A DNA stretch of 47,197 nucleotides. It comes from Oscillospiraceae bacterium (GTDB lineage Bacteria > Bacillota > Clostridia > Oscillospirales > CAG-272). Shown here in pieces: positions 25,443-32,490 of this stretch. Each line of letters starts with the position of its first letter. Position 1 is the stretch's first letter. Under the pieces are notes generated by a model, which had not been told where the DNA came from, ran no database searches, and saw nothing but the letters and a program-made list of their open reading frames with translations. Both the position numbers and the translations under genes were made by a program. Where the stretch lies: the NCBI GenBank assembly GCA_015064545.1, contig SVSA01000004.1, forward strand, positions 1 through 47,197. Direction: 5' to 3'.

Positions 25443-26732
25443 TTATTTGGCATCTTCCAACCGCGCAGCATTCAAGGCCTGCTTGAAATCGCCGTAAGCA
25501 TAGAGAGAGCCGACGCAAAGCAGGGGGCGATGCTCCTCCTTGGCACGGTGAAAGGCGGCAGTTACCGCCGCTTCGAAGCTTTGACAGGGGGTGGCCTCGA
25601 TGGCATACCTGCCGAAAACGGCGGCATAGTCATGTGAGGGAAGCGCACGGGGATTGGCCGGTGTCACGGTATAGACCGCATGGGCGATGGTAGCAATTTC
25701 GGAGGCGATGGTATGGTAATCCTTATCCTTCATAACTCCCGAAATGACAAGAAGCTTTTGGTCGCCGAAGCAAGCGCGTACCGTGCGAACCGCGGCGGTA
25801 ACGCCTTCCTCGTTGTGACCGCCGTCAAAAATGACGGTTGGCTCTTCGTTCAGCTTTTCAAAGCGTCCCTTCCAGCGCACCGTGGCAAGCCCCTTGTGCA
25901 GGGCTTCGTCGGAGATAACCAGCCCCTCGCGGCGAAGCAGCGAGACGGCCTCCCAAACCGAGGCGGCATTTTCGGGCTGATAAGCACCGAGTAAAGGCAA
26001 CGAGAGCGTATGACCTCGGTAACAAAATGTGGTGCCGTTAAGGGTGCAGGATACGTTAGTAATGGCATCAAAATCCTTGGTGGCAAAGGTCGAGCCGCGC
26101 GCAGCGGCCACCTCGGCGATGACGCGTGCGGCGTCGGGATTCTTGCCGCCGTAGAGGACGGGGTGTCCTGTCTTGATAATGCCTGCTTTTTCGGCAGCAA
26201 TTTTTTCGATCGTGTCACCCAAAAACTGGGTATGGTCGAGCGAAATACCGGTGATGACCGACAGAAGCGGGTGCGGAATGACGTTCGTTGAGTCAAGACG
26301 TCCGCCCATGCCGCATTCCACGACGGCGAGATCTACCTTCTTTTTTTTGAAATAGGTAAAGCCGATGGCCGTCAGAATTTCAAACTCAGTGGGAAGATCG
26401 CTCATGGCGCGGCAGTGCGGTGCAATTTCGCTGACGATGGCGGCCAGCTCCTGCGAATCAATCAGCGAGCCGTCAGCCTGAATTCGTTCCTCAAACTGCT
26501 CCAAATAAGGCGAGACAAACAGGCCGGTGCGGTAACCGGCGTGGCGGAGTACCGATTCCAGCATGGCACAAAAGGAACCTTTTCCGTTCGTGCCGGCCAC
26601 ATGGATTACCTTTATGTCCTTCTCGGGGTTACCGAGACGGGCAAGAAGCTCGGTGATGCGCGACAGGCCGGGACGGCTGCCTTGCCATTCTACCGAATGA
26701 ATAAAGGCCATGGATTCTTGATAGGTCATCAT
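25443..26732 (-). CDS. folC: Folylpolyglutamate synthase / dihydrofolate synthase
   Basis: FolC adds glutamates to folates (and in many bacteria makes dihydrofolate), trapping them in the cytosol. The 429-residue length is normal. Motifs: the P-loop HVAGTNGKGS (residues about 44-53), the Mur-ligase-like GLFVSPYLEQFEERI, ECGMGGRLDSTNV and FDGGHNEEG. The double ATG at 26732/26729 follows AAAGG; I give the first. A reading extended back to 27446 runs through folT in another frame and is rejected. The start overlaps the end of folT by 4 bases, so folate uptake and retention genes form one operon. Confidence 0.95.
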   Translation of the reverse strand: MMTYQESMAFIHSVEWQGSRPGLSRITELLARLGNPEKDIKVIHVAGTNGKGSFCAMLESVLRHAGYRTGLFVSPYLEQFEERIQADGSLIDSQELAAIVSEIAPHCRAMSDLPTEFEILTAIGFTYFKKKKVDLAVVECGMGGRLDSTNVIPHPLLSVITGISLDHTQFLGDTIEKIAAEKAGIIKTGHPVLYGGKNPDAARVIAEVAAARGSTFATKDFDAITNVSCTLNGTTFCYRGHTLSLPLLGAYQPENAASVWEAVSLLRREGLVISDEALHKGLATVRWKGRFEKLNEEPTVIFDGGHNEEGVTAAVRTVRACFGDQKLLVISGVMKDKDYHTIASEIATIAHAVYTVTPANPRALPSHDYAAVFGRYAIEATPCQSFEAAVTAAFHRAKEEHRPLLCVGSLYAYGDFKQALNAARLEDAK

Positions 26733-27271
26733 TTGGTTACCTTTCCGATCTGACGCATCAGCGATTGACTGCCGGTCAGATACCGCAAGAGAAGTGCTTC
26801 GATAATCGAAATCCCAATATAAATCGGAATACGGTAAAGAATGGCCCAGCCGAAGTAGAGATACAGACCAAAGGATTTCACAATCATCGAGCCGAGCAAA
26901 TGTGACAAAAATACCGTGAGAAACAGGCGAACGCCCTCCCGTTGCTTCGCCAATACATAGCGATACAGAACACCGGAAAGGGAACCGATCAGCGCGGCAC
27001 CGACCGCTACAATCAAATTCGGTGTCATGCCGCTCTGAAGACAGGAGAGCAGATCGGCGCCAACCGCAATAATCATGCCGATCACCGGGCCGAAGAGGAT
27101 GCTGCCGAAGAAGATCGGCAGATTTTCCAGCGTGATGCGGATCGGACCGGTGCCGAAAATGCTTTTCGCCAAATAGGCTAATACAAAGCTGACGGCTGTC
27201 AGCAAGGCCGCACCGGTGAGAACCCGGATGTTTCTTAGGGTGGTATGACGGGCATTGGGAGAAAGTTTCAT
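26729..27271 (-). CDS. folT: Folate ECF transporter S component
   Basis: A 180-residue membrane protein with about five or six hydrophobic helices and the ECF S-component layout. FGTGPIRITLENLPIFFGSILFGPVIGMI is characteristic of the folate-specific FolT family. It would bind folate and work with the shared EcfA/EcfA'/EcfT module, which is not in this window. Identity is strengthened by the upstream THF riboswitch and by downstream folC. The ATG at 27271 is chosen because GGAGGTGT lies 8 bases upstream; a reading from 27463 crosses the riboswitch. Confidence 0.93.
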   Translation of the reverse strand: MKLSPNARHTTLRNIRVLTGAALLTAVSFVLAYLAKSIFGTGPIRITLENLPIFFGSILFGPVIGMIIAVGADLLSCLQSGMTPNLIVAVGAALIGSLSGVLYRYVLAKQREGVRLFLTVFLSHLLGSMIVKSFGLYLYFGWAILYRIPIYIGISIIEALLLRYLTGSQSLMRQIGKVTK

Positions 27272-27277
27272 AAAAAG

Positions 27278-27313
27278 ACACCTCCATTGCAAACTCGCTG
27301 CATAAGGAGGTGT
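27278..27313 (-). promoter_or_regulatory. Hairpin that would hide the folT ribosome binding site
   Basis: On the minus strand ACACCTCC (27306-27313) can pair perfectly with GGAGGTGT (27278-27285), the folT Shine-Dalgarno. The 20-base loop lies between them. It is placed between the THF aptamer and the start codon, the position expected of a translational expression platform. Confidence 0.75.
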
Positions 27314-27330
27314 AAAAAGACTCCGTATGT

Positions 27331-27428
27331 TCCAGCGGGATGCGGAGCCGTGACCGCAACATTCGTTTTCGTCCGAAGGGCAACTCCCCGTCCCTGCGGC
27401 ACTTAACGCCAAGGCTCCTACTCTGTTT
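27331..27428 (-). promoter_or_regulatory. Tetrahydrofolate riboswitch
   Basis: The minus-strand leader matches the THF riboswitch pattern as I know it: AGAGTAGG at the 5' side, GGCGTTAAGTGCC, GGGACGGGGAGTTG, GGACGAAAA, and the closing GCTCCGCATCCCGCTGG. It lies between the promoter at 27435-27463 and folT. Function: senses reduced folates and lowers folT-folC expression when they are plentiful. Assigned by eye; not run against a covariance model. Confidence 0.9.
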
Positions 27429-27434
27429 TTTCTT

Positions 27435-27463
27435 ATCATAGCACAAACGCGGTGTCTTGTCAA
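27435..27463 (-). promoter_or_regulatory. Promoter of folT-folC
   Basis: On the minus strand TTGACA (27458-27463), 17-base spacer, TATGAT (27435-27440). The -35 box lies in the centre of the 29-base palindrome at 27446-27474. Confidence 0.8.
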
Positions 27464-27474
27464 GACACCGCGTT
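27446..27474. terminator. Perfect 29-bp palindrome downstream of the HAD gene, overlapping the folT promoter
   Basis: Arms AACGCGGTGTCTTG and CAAGACACCGCGTT are perfect (14 bp) around a single base. It follows the HAD stop codon (27495) on the minus strand and is trailed only by TTTGTG, so it could be a weak terminator. It also overlays the -35 and part of the spacer of the folT promoter, so it could be an operator instead or in addition. Confidence 0.6.
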
Positions 27475-27494
27475 AAAGTTTTGGCAAGAGAATA

Positions 27495-28169
27495 TCAGCC
27501 GACCACGCAGGACAACAGGTTCTTCAGATCGTCAAGCGAGTGAACAATCGTCTCGGCACCGAGCGTTTGTAGCATAGCCGCCGGGCGATAGCCCCACGAA
27601 ACTCCGACAGGATGCATGCCGGCGCGAGCAGCCAGCATCATGTCCACATCCGAGTCACCGACGAGGATGATTTCCTCCGGTCTGACTCCGAACTGTTCGG
27701 CAATCGCAAGCGCTCCTTCGGGGGATGGTTTATGCGGATAAGCACCGCTGTGTCCCCACACAAGGCAAAAGGTGTCGGCAGGGAAGAGCTTTTCACAAAT
27801 GGCCTTGGTCTGCGCATCTTGCTTGTTGGAAAAAACAGCAAGCTTCGCTCCTTGCTCCTTCAGATAGGCAATTCCTTCGGCAACGCCGGGGTAGAGGCAG
27901 GTAGTATTGAGATAGGCTGTAGCATACATGTCGGAATAGACGCGGAAGGCGCGATCGACGGCTTCCTCATCCTCGCACAGCTCTGTGGGCATACAGCCGC
28001 GCACAAAGGCACGTGCTCCGAAGTTGATATTGCGAAGTGCATCCTCCTCGGTAATGGATGGCCAGCCGAAGTGCAAGCACATTCGGTTAATGGACGCGGT
28101 CAGGTCGCCAATGGTATAAGCGAGCGTACCGTCGAGATCAAAAATAAAGTGGCGGCAGGGGTGATTCAT
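27495..28169 (-). CDS. HAD-superfamily phosphatase (phosphoglycolate phosphatase-like)
   Basis: A 224-residue HAD-IA hydrolase. Motif I is DLDGT (Asp11/Asp13), the cap follows, SNKQDAQTK is motif II with Lys after it, and VGDSDVDMMLAARAGM is motif IV. Such enzymes dephosphorylate small sugar or nucleotide phosphates; the substrate cannot be inferred. It begins 20 bases after the zeta-like kinase gene on the same strand, forming a kinase-phosphatase pair. AAAGG lies 7-8 bases before the ATG. Confidence 0.9.
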   Translation of the reverse strand: MNHPCRHFIFDLDGTLAYTIGDLTASINRMCLHFGWPSITEEDALRNINFGARAFVRGCMPTELCEDEEAVDRAFRVYSDMYATAYLNTTCLYPGVAEGIAYLKEQGAKLAVFSNKQDAQTKAICEKLFPADTFCLVWGHSGAYPHKPSPEGALAIAEQFGVRPEEIILVGDSDVDMMLAARAGMHPVGVSWGYRPAAMLQTLGAETIVHSLDDLKNLLSCVVG

Positions 28170-28189
28170 AAGAAAGCCTTTCTGACGGC

Positions 28190-28768
28190 TCAGTCCGGGA
28201 GCTCGTCGATCAGATCGATAAACCAGTAAGGAAGGTCGCGGTCACAGTCGATTAACCGTTTGTCCTCCAAAATAGCGATCTGCCGGAATTTTACCGTGTT
28301 ATCAAACAGGATCGCGCCGTCGCAGAGCGGCAGAACGCGGCGCAGGTTTCGATTTAACTGATAAAAGCGTTTGAGAATAAACTCGTCGGCAATTCCGTGT
28401 CCACCGTTTTCCATACGGCGGTGAACCCGGCGGATTGCTACCTGAATGTCGTCGATACCGATATAGTAGAGATGAACCGTGAAGCCGTGCGCCTTCGCCT
28501 CACGGATTTGCTTTACGATTGTGTTCCCCGGCAGGGTGGTTTCCAAATGAAAGGACTGCCCGCTTCGGATGCAGTCGGCGATGATTGTCATCGCCTTTCG
28601 CCCCGCATGGATTTGGGCACGGGGATCGCTCCAATGACCGACCTCGCAGGCCAGCTCGTCGATATTGACACGCAGCCCGAGATCCTCGCCGTCCTTCAGA
28701 ACGTGGTAAAAGGAGGTTTTACCGGCACCGTTGATGCCGGCGATGATGGTAAAGACGGGGGCGCTCAC
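28190..28768 (-). CDS. Zeta-toxin-like P-loop kinase
   Basis: A 192-residue P-loop kinase of the zeta/UDP-GlcNAc kinase type. The Walker A motif GINGAGKTS spans residues 11-19. Asp37 (NIDELA) and ETT at 76-78 match conserved zeta active-site positions, and RRVHRRMENGGHG (113-125) is the arginine/GGH motif of the family. True zeta toxins phosphorylate UDP-GlcNAc and block wall synthesis; many short homologues like this have no proven toxicity. It starts with GTG, overlapping the stop of an upstream 59-residue ORF by 4 bases (GTGA), and precedes the HAD gene by 20 bases. Substrate and toxicity are unknown. Confidence 0.88.
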   Translation of the reverse strand: MSAPVFTIIAGINGAGKTSFYHVLKDGEDLGLRVNIDELACEVGHWSDPRAQIHAGRKAMTIIADCIRSGQSFHLETTLPGNTIVKQIREAKAHGFTVHLYYIGIDDIQVAIRRVHRRMENGGHGIADEFILKRFYQLNRNLRRVLPLCDGAILFDNTVKFRQIAILEDKRLIDCDRDLPYWFIDLIDELPD

Positions 28769-28944
28769 AGTAAACGTTCTCCCACGATGCGTTCTTGGGC
28801 CAGCTGAAATTTCAGATTCAGAAGCGATCGCCAGAGAATCTTTTCCTCCCGTGTTTCGGCGCGAGCGAGCATGGCCTCCAGCTCGGGAATGGTCGCGTGT
28901 TCAAACAGAGGATATAATTCGGATAATCGTTCGGGTGTGTTCAT
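28765..28944 (-). CDS. 59-residue ORF upstream of the zeta-like kinase, possible antitoxin
   Basis: A small acidic and helical protein read by eye: it begins MNTPERLSELYPLFEH and ends LAQERIVGERLL. It is predicted mostly alpha-helical, with heptad-like Leu and Glu spacing and no cysteine. AAGGAT lies 8 bases before the ATG. Its stop overlaps the GTG of the kinase by 4 bases, a coupling typical of antitoxin-toxin pairs. I do not recognise a family; it is shorter than known epsilon antitoxins (about 90 residues). No promoter of its own is visible, only the hairpin at 28973-29003 behind prs. Confidence 0.75.
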   Translation of the reverse strand: MNTPERLSELYPLFEHATIPELEAMLARAETREEKILWRSLLNLKFQLAQERIVGERLL

Positions 28945-28972
28945 GGCCTTATCCTTTCAAAAACGGTAAGCG

Positions 28973-29003
28973 AACGGCTCGCCCGCAACGCGGGCGAGCC
29001 GTT
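28973..29003 (-). terminator. Hairpin between prs and the small ORF
   Basis: A perfect 14-bp GC-rich stem AACGGCTCGCCCGC / GCGGGCGAGCCGTT with a 3-base loop, 22 bases after prs. On the minus strand the T-run comes only about 8 bases later, so termination may be partial and let the small ORF be read through from prs. Confidence 0.65.
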
Positions 29004-29025
29004 GGATCCTGATATCAGACAGGGA

Positions 29026-30177
29026 TCAGGATTCTCCGGTTCCCTGAACCTTGGCCAAAAGTGCCTTAATGCGCTCGGCGGGCTTCAGAAGATGGCTGAT
29101 CGTTTCGTCGCGATTGAGCGTATCGATGATCAAAGCGACGTATTTTCCGAGGTCAACCTCGGCATACCATTCGCGCTTCAGAAGCTCGGGCGAACGGTAG
29201 ATGAGATTTGTCGTGAAGATTTTGGTGATGAGACCGTCGGCATACGCCTTATCAATAGCGGCAAGTCCCTCGTTGAAGAGACCGAAGGTGGCAAAGGCGA
29301 AAATGCGGTTGGCACCGCGCTCCTTCAAGCTGGAGGCAACATCAAGAATGGATTGGCCGGAGGAAATGATATCGTCGACGATGATAACGTCCTTGCCCTT
29401 AACCGAGCGGCCGAGGTATTCGTGCGCAATGATGGGGTTTTTGCCGTTGACCACGGTGGTGTAATCGCGGCGCTTGTAGAACATACCGAGATCCAGCGAA
29501 AGAAGGGAAGAATAGTACATACAGCGGTTCATGCCGCCCTCGTCGGGCGAAATCATCATAACATGATCCTTATCAAGCTGGATATCGTGTACCCGATTGA
29601 TCAGGGCCTTGATCATCTGATAGGCACACTGCACATTGTCAAAGCCAATCAGCGGCACGGCGTTCTGGATACCGATGTTATGTACATCAAAGGTAACGAT
29701 GTTGGTAACGCCCATGTTTTCCAGCTCCTGAAGCGCTACGGCACAGTCGAGCGATTCGCGGACATGGCGCTTATCCTGACGGCTTTCGTAAAGCATGGGC
29801 ATGATGACGGTGATTCGTCTGGCCTTACCGGCGATTGCGTTGATGACACGCTTGAGATCGGCAAAATGGTCATCGGGACTCATGGGATATTCCTGCCCGT
29901 ACATTTTGAACTTCACACCGTAATTATACATATCGGAGATGATATAGACATCGTGGCCGCGCAGAGATTCGTGAAGAACCGCCTTGCCCTCGCCGTTGCC
30001 GAACCGCTTGCAATCGGGCGTTACAATGAAGCTGGTGCTGAGACGGCTGCCGCGCCATTGATGAAGGTACTGATCAACCTCCTCAACGAACGTTTCACAG
30101 CCGGGCATACCGATGACCGAAAGCTCACCGTAAAAAGTATTGTCCATTTTGAATTTGTTGTCCGCGACGGCGGACAC
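29026..30177 (-). CDS. prs: Ribose-phosphate pyrophosphokinase, long Firmicutes-type variant
   Basis: Prs makes PRPP from ribose 5-phosphate and ATP, feeding purine, pyrimidine, His, Trp and NAD synthesis. At 383 residues it is longer than the classical enzyme (about 315) and matches the Clostridia subtype I know, with MSPDDHFADLKRVINAIAG, MPMLYESRQDKRHVRESLD, MYYSSLLSLDLGMFYKRRDY and the PRPP loop IIVDDIISSGQS. The loop departs from the classical VDDMIDTGGT form. The given GTG start at 30177 has AAGGA abutting it, so the real start is uncertain; Met at 30147 is the alternative. Confidence 0.88.
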   Translation of the reverse strand: MSAVADNKFKMDNTFYGELSVIGMPGCETFVEEVDQYLHQWRGSRLSTSFIVTPDCKRFGNGEGKAVLHESLRGHDVYIISDMYNYGVKFKMYGQEYPMSPDDHFADLKRVINAIAGKARRITVIMPMLYESRQDKRHVRESLDCAVALQELENMGVTNIVTFDVHNIGIQNAVPLIGFDNVQCAYQMIKALINRVHDIQLDKDHVMMISPDEGGMNRCMYYSSLLSLDLGMFYKRRDYTTVVNGKNPIIAHEYLGRSVKGKDVIIVDDIISSGQSILDVASSLKERGANRIFAFATFGLFNEGLAAIDKAYADGLITKIFTTNLIYRSPELLKREWYAEVDLGKYVALIIDTLNRDETISHLLKPAERIKALLAKVQGTGES

Positions 30178-30230
30178 TCCTTCCCCATCATTTGTCGTAT
30201 CGGATTCGATTGGAATCCCCTGTCACTCAT

Positions 30231-30259
30231 ATTATACCATGTTTTCCCGAAATTCGCAA
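30231..30259 (-). promoter_or_regulatory. Sigma-A promoter of prs
   Basis: On the minus strand TTGCGA (30254-30259), 17-base spacer, TATAAT (30231-30236), about 54 bases before the prs start. Confidence 0.75.
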
Positions 30260-30334
30260 GGGGTTCTTTTGGTTTTCGGTAATAATTTGTCACAAAAAGT
30301 GAAAAATATGTGAGAGGTTTTCAAAAAACAAGAC

Positions 30335-31027
30335 TCACGATGCTTGCCGATTGGTATGGATCAGGATTCCGACAAAGATAACCGCAAGAAGAGGGAATGC
30401 ATAAATGACGTTCGGAAGAAAAATGGCGGCAGCAAGCGGTAGCGGTAACAGCGCACCGATGACGGCAAGGCTTCGGGACGGGCGATTGAGAAGCGGCATC
30501 AGAAGCTGTGAGAGAAAGGCAAACGGCAATACTACCATCCGAAGGAGCAATGTCTGCCATAGCGGATCCTGTAGAATCAGGCCGCCCAGCGCAAGAAGCC
30601 CTGTCAAAAAAAGCAATAAGCCAATCCATCGTGCCGCGACGCGAGAGGGCGGCAGCGGCGGTGTTCGCACCGTGAAAAGCGCTCGCGGAACGGTGAGCAT
30701 GACGGCGAGAGGAAAGAGATATCCTTCCCGGGTAAAGTTGGTCACCGGCCGCAGAACAAAGACCAAAAGCGCACCGAGCGCGGTCAAAAGAATGGCCAGA
30801 CTTGCGGCGTTTTTTAACATTCCCTTGGCAAGCCTGACAAGCAGAAAGCCGAGCGACAGGACGAAGAGTGAGAGCGAAAGTGCATGAACGGCCGCCGCCT
30901 CTCCGGGGGTGCCAAACAGCATAGCAACCGGCGGAAAGAAAAAGAGCGCAGCTAGAAGGCAGAGGATAAGCACGATTCGGTATAGAATTTCTGTTAAGGA
31001 AAAGAGAAACCGCTGATAGGTTGACAT
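30335..31027 (-). CDS. Polytopic membrane protein, unrecognised
   Basis: A 230-residue protein with about seven hydrophobic segments (roughly 14-34, 44-64, 70-90, 103-117, 133-153, 160-180 and 185-222) and short basic loops. I recognise no family. GGGAGG lies 5-6 bases before the ATG and a sigma-A promoter is at 31063-31091. It is transcribed away from spoIVB and ends 158 bases upstream of prs. No soluble domain is present. Confidence 0.75.
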   Translation of the reverse strand: MSTYQRFLFSLTEILYRIVLILCLLAALFFFPPVAMLFGTPGEAAAVHALSLSLFVLSLGFLLVRLAKGMLKNAASLAILLTALGALLVFVLRPVTNFTREGYLFPLAVMLTVPRALFTVRTPPLPPSRVAARWIGLLLFLTGLLALGGLILQDPLWQTLLLRMVVLPFAFLSQLLMPLLNRPSRSLAVIGALLPLPLAAAIFLPNVIYAFPLLAVIFVGILIHTNRQAS

Positions 31028-31062
31028 AGCATCCTCCCTGATACGGATATTCTTACCTATCT

Positions 31063-31091
31063 ATTTTATCGAAAAAGTATGCTGCTGTCAA
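31063..31091 (-). promoter_or_regulatory. Sigma-A promoter of the polytopic membrane protein
   Basis: On the minus strand TTGACA (31086-31091), 17-base spacer, TAAAAT (31063-31068). Confidence 0.75.
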
Positions 31092-31107
31092 TTCTTTCAT
31101 GAAAAAT

Positions 31108-31136
31108 TTGACAAAGAAACAGCAAAGGCCTAAATT
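31108..31136 (+). promoter_or_regulatory. Weak possible promoter ahead of spoIVB
   Basis: TTGACA (31108-31113), 17-base spacer, TAAATT (31131-31136). It would put the start about 95 bases before spoIVB, which in B. subtilis is sigma-F/sigma-G controlled. I see no convincing sigma-G element, so this remains tentative. Confidence 0.3.
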
Positions 31137-31234
31137 TTGTTACACATAAAACGGTGGGATACGTTAAAAATATGGAGCGTATCCACGGCTAAACACGGGA
31201 GTGTGCAAAACAAAAAGGAAACGGTAGAAATCGG

Positions 31235-32311
31235 ATGAGAAAACAAACGTATCAAAGAAAAGCGGCGAGCCTTTTTCGCCTGTTGGTTATCGGTGTCATC
31301 ACGCTCAGCTGTCTTTTCTCCCTGCCACTTGCGGTGGCGGCAAGGAATGACAGCGAGGCGATGGCCAAGCGCGAGCCTTTTCGCTACGAAGGACGGATGC
31401 TCTGCCCGGGCGGTGTGCCGTTTGGAGTGAAATTTACGACGGACGGTGTCTTGGTTGTCGGGATTTCGGCGGTAAAAAATGAGGGCGAGGCACGGACGCC
31501 GGCGGCGGATGCGGGGATTTGCGTGAAGGATATTCTGACCGCGGTAGACGGCAAGGCCACGGAACGGGTAAAGGATGTGGCAGAGGCGGTTGCCGCCAGC
31601 GAGGGCAAGGCTATCACGATAACGCTGCGCCGCGAGGGAGAGGAACAAACGGTGACGCTGACGCCGGTGCTTGGCGAGGACGGCGTTTATCATGCCGGGC
31701 TGTGGCTTCGCGACAGTACGGCGGGAATCGGTACGGTAACCTATGTGGAGCCTGAAACGGGGGCGTTCGGCGGGCTGGGTCACGGGATCTGTGATGTGGA
31801 TACCGGTGTGCTGATGCCGTTGAAGCGCGGCTCGGTGATGAAGGTCGTGATCGGCGGTGTGGTTAAGGGACAGGCAGGACAGCCGGGAGAAATTAAAGGA
31901 TATTTTCGCTCGGAGCGCAGCGGAACCGTGCTGAGCAACACGGTATGCGGTGTCTTCGGTGTTTTTGCGGAGAAGCCAAGCCAAATCGAGGAGGCAATTC
32001 CCGTTGGTTCGCGCTATGAAGTGAAGGAAGGACAGGCGGAGGTGATCTGCACCCTCGGCGATGACGGGCCGCAGCACTATACGGTCACGATCTCCAAAAT
32101 CACACGCAACGGGACCGATAACAAAAATTTTGTTGTCACCGTAACCGATGCGGCGCTGATTGAGCGGACCGGCGGCATTGTACAAGGGATGAGCGGCTCC
32201 CCAATCATTCAGAACGGCAAGCTTATCGGCGCCGTCACCCATGTCCTCATCAACGATCCGACAAGGGGATACGGGATATTTATCGAAAATATGCTCGATA
32301 CCGCCGCGTAA
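31235..32311 (+). CDS. spoIVB: SpoIVB serine peptidase
   Basis: SpoIVB is secreted from the forespore into the intermembrane space and triggers cleavage of pro-sigma-K. The 358-residue protein has an N-terminal signal anchor (about 13-36, LFRLLVIGVITLSCLFSLPLAVA), a PDZ domain (about 90-140, AADAGICVKDILTAVDGKA) and an S55 protease domain. The catalytic histidine is likely His183 (GLGHGI) and the serine Ser320 (IVQGMSGSPI). It is monocistronic, ending in a terminator. This gene together with the spoIIIA operon indicates endospore formation. Confidence 0.93.
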   Translation: MRKQTYQRKAASLFRLLVIGVITLSCLFSLPLAVAARNDSEAMAKREPFRYEGRMLCPGGVPFGVKFTTDGVLVVGISAVKNEGEARTPAADAGICVKDILTAVDGKATERVKDVAEAVAASEGKAITITLRREGEEQTVTLTPVLGEDGVYHAGLWLRDSTAGIGTVTYVEPETGAFGGLGHGICDVDTGVLMPLKRGSVMKVVIGGVVKGQAGQPGEIKGYFRSERSGTVLSNTVCGVFGVFAEKPSQIEEAIPVGSRYEVKEGQAEVICTLGDDGPQHYTVTISKITRNGTDNKNFVVTVTDAALIERTGGIVQGMSGSPIIQNGKLIGAVTHVLINDPTRGYGIFIENMLDTAA

Positions 32312-32348
32312 GAATGGACAATTCAAGGAAACGGTAAAAAATCCTCCC

Positions 32349-32383
32349 AAGAGCAAATCTGTCATAATCGCGGATTTGCTCTT
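32349..32383 (+). terminator. spoIVB terminator
   Basis: AAGAGCAAATC (32349-32359) pairs with GATTTGCTCTT (32373-32383) around a 13-base loop; TTATGGTTTT follows. Confidence 0.8.
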
Positions 32384-32395
32384 TTATGGTTTTCC

Positions 32396-32424
32396 TTGAC
32401 AAAGATGCGGTTATGATGTAGAAT
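32396..32424 (+). promoter_or_regulatory. Sigma-A promoter of the AEC permease
   Basis: TTGACA (32396-32401), 17-base spacer, TAGAAT (32419-32424). Confidence 0.8.
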
Positions 32425-32490
32425 GAAGGTCTGTACCGGATGTTTCTGCTGCTGATGCGTGGAAAACGGCAATCATATGGAGGTAATACC

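Noticed and set aside
27446-27474. Transposon end or attachment site
   Set aside because: The palindrome is single-copy here, with no transposase or target duplication; terminator or operator is simpler.
29002-30282. 426-residue plus-strand reading frame across prs
   Set aside because: It is the mirror of prs; the minus frame carries all PRPP synthase motifs, and the plus frame has none of a known family.
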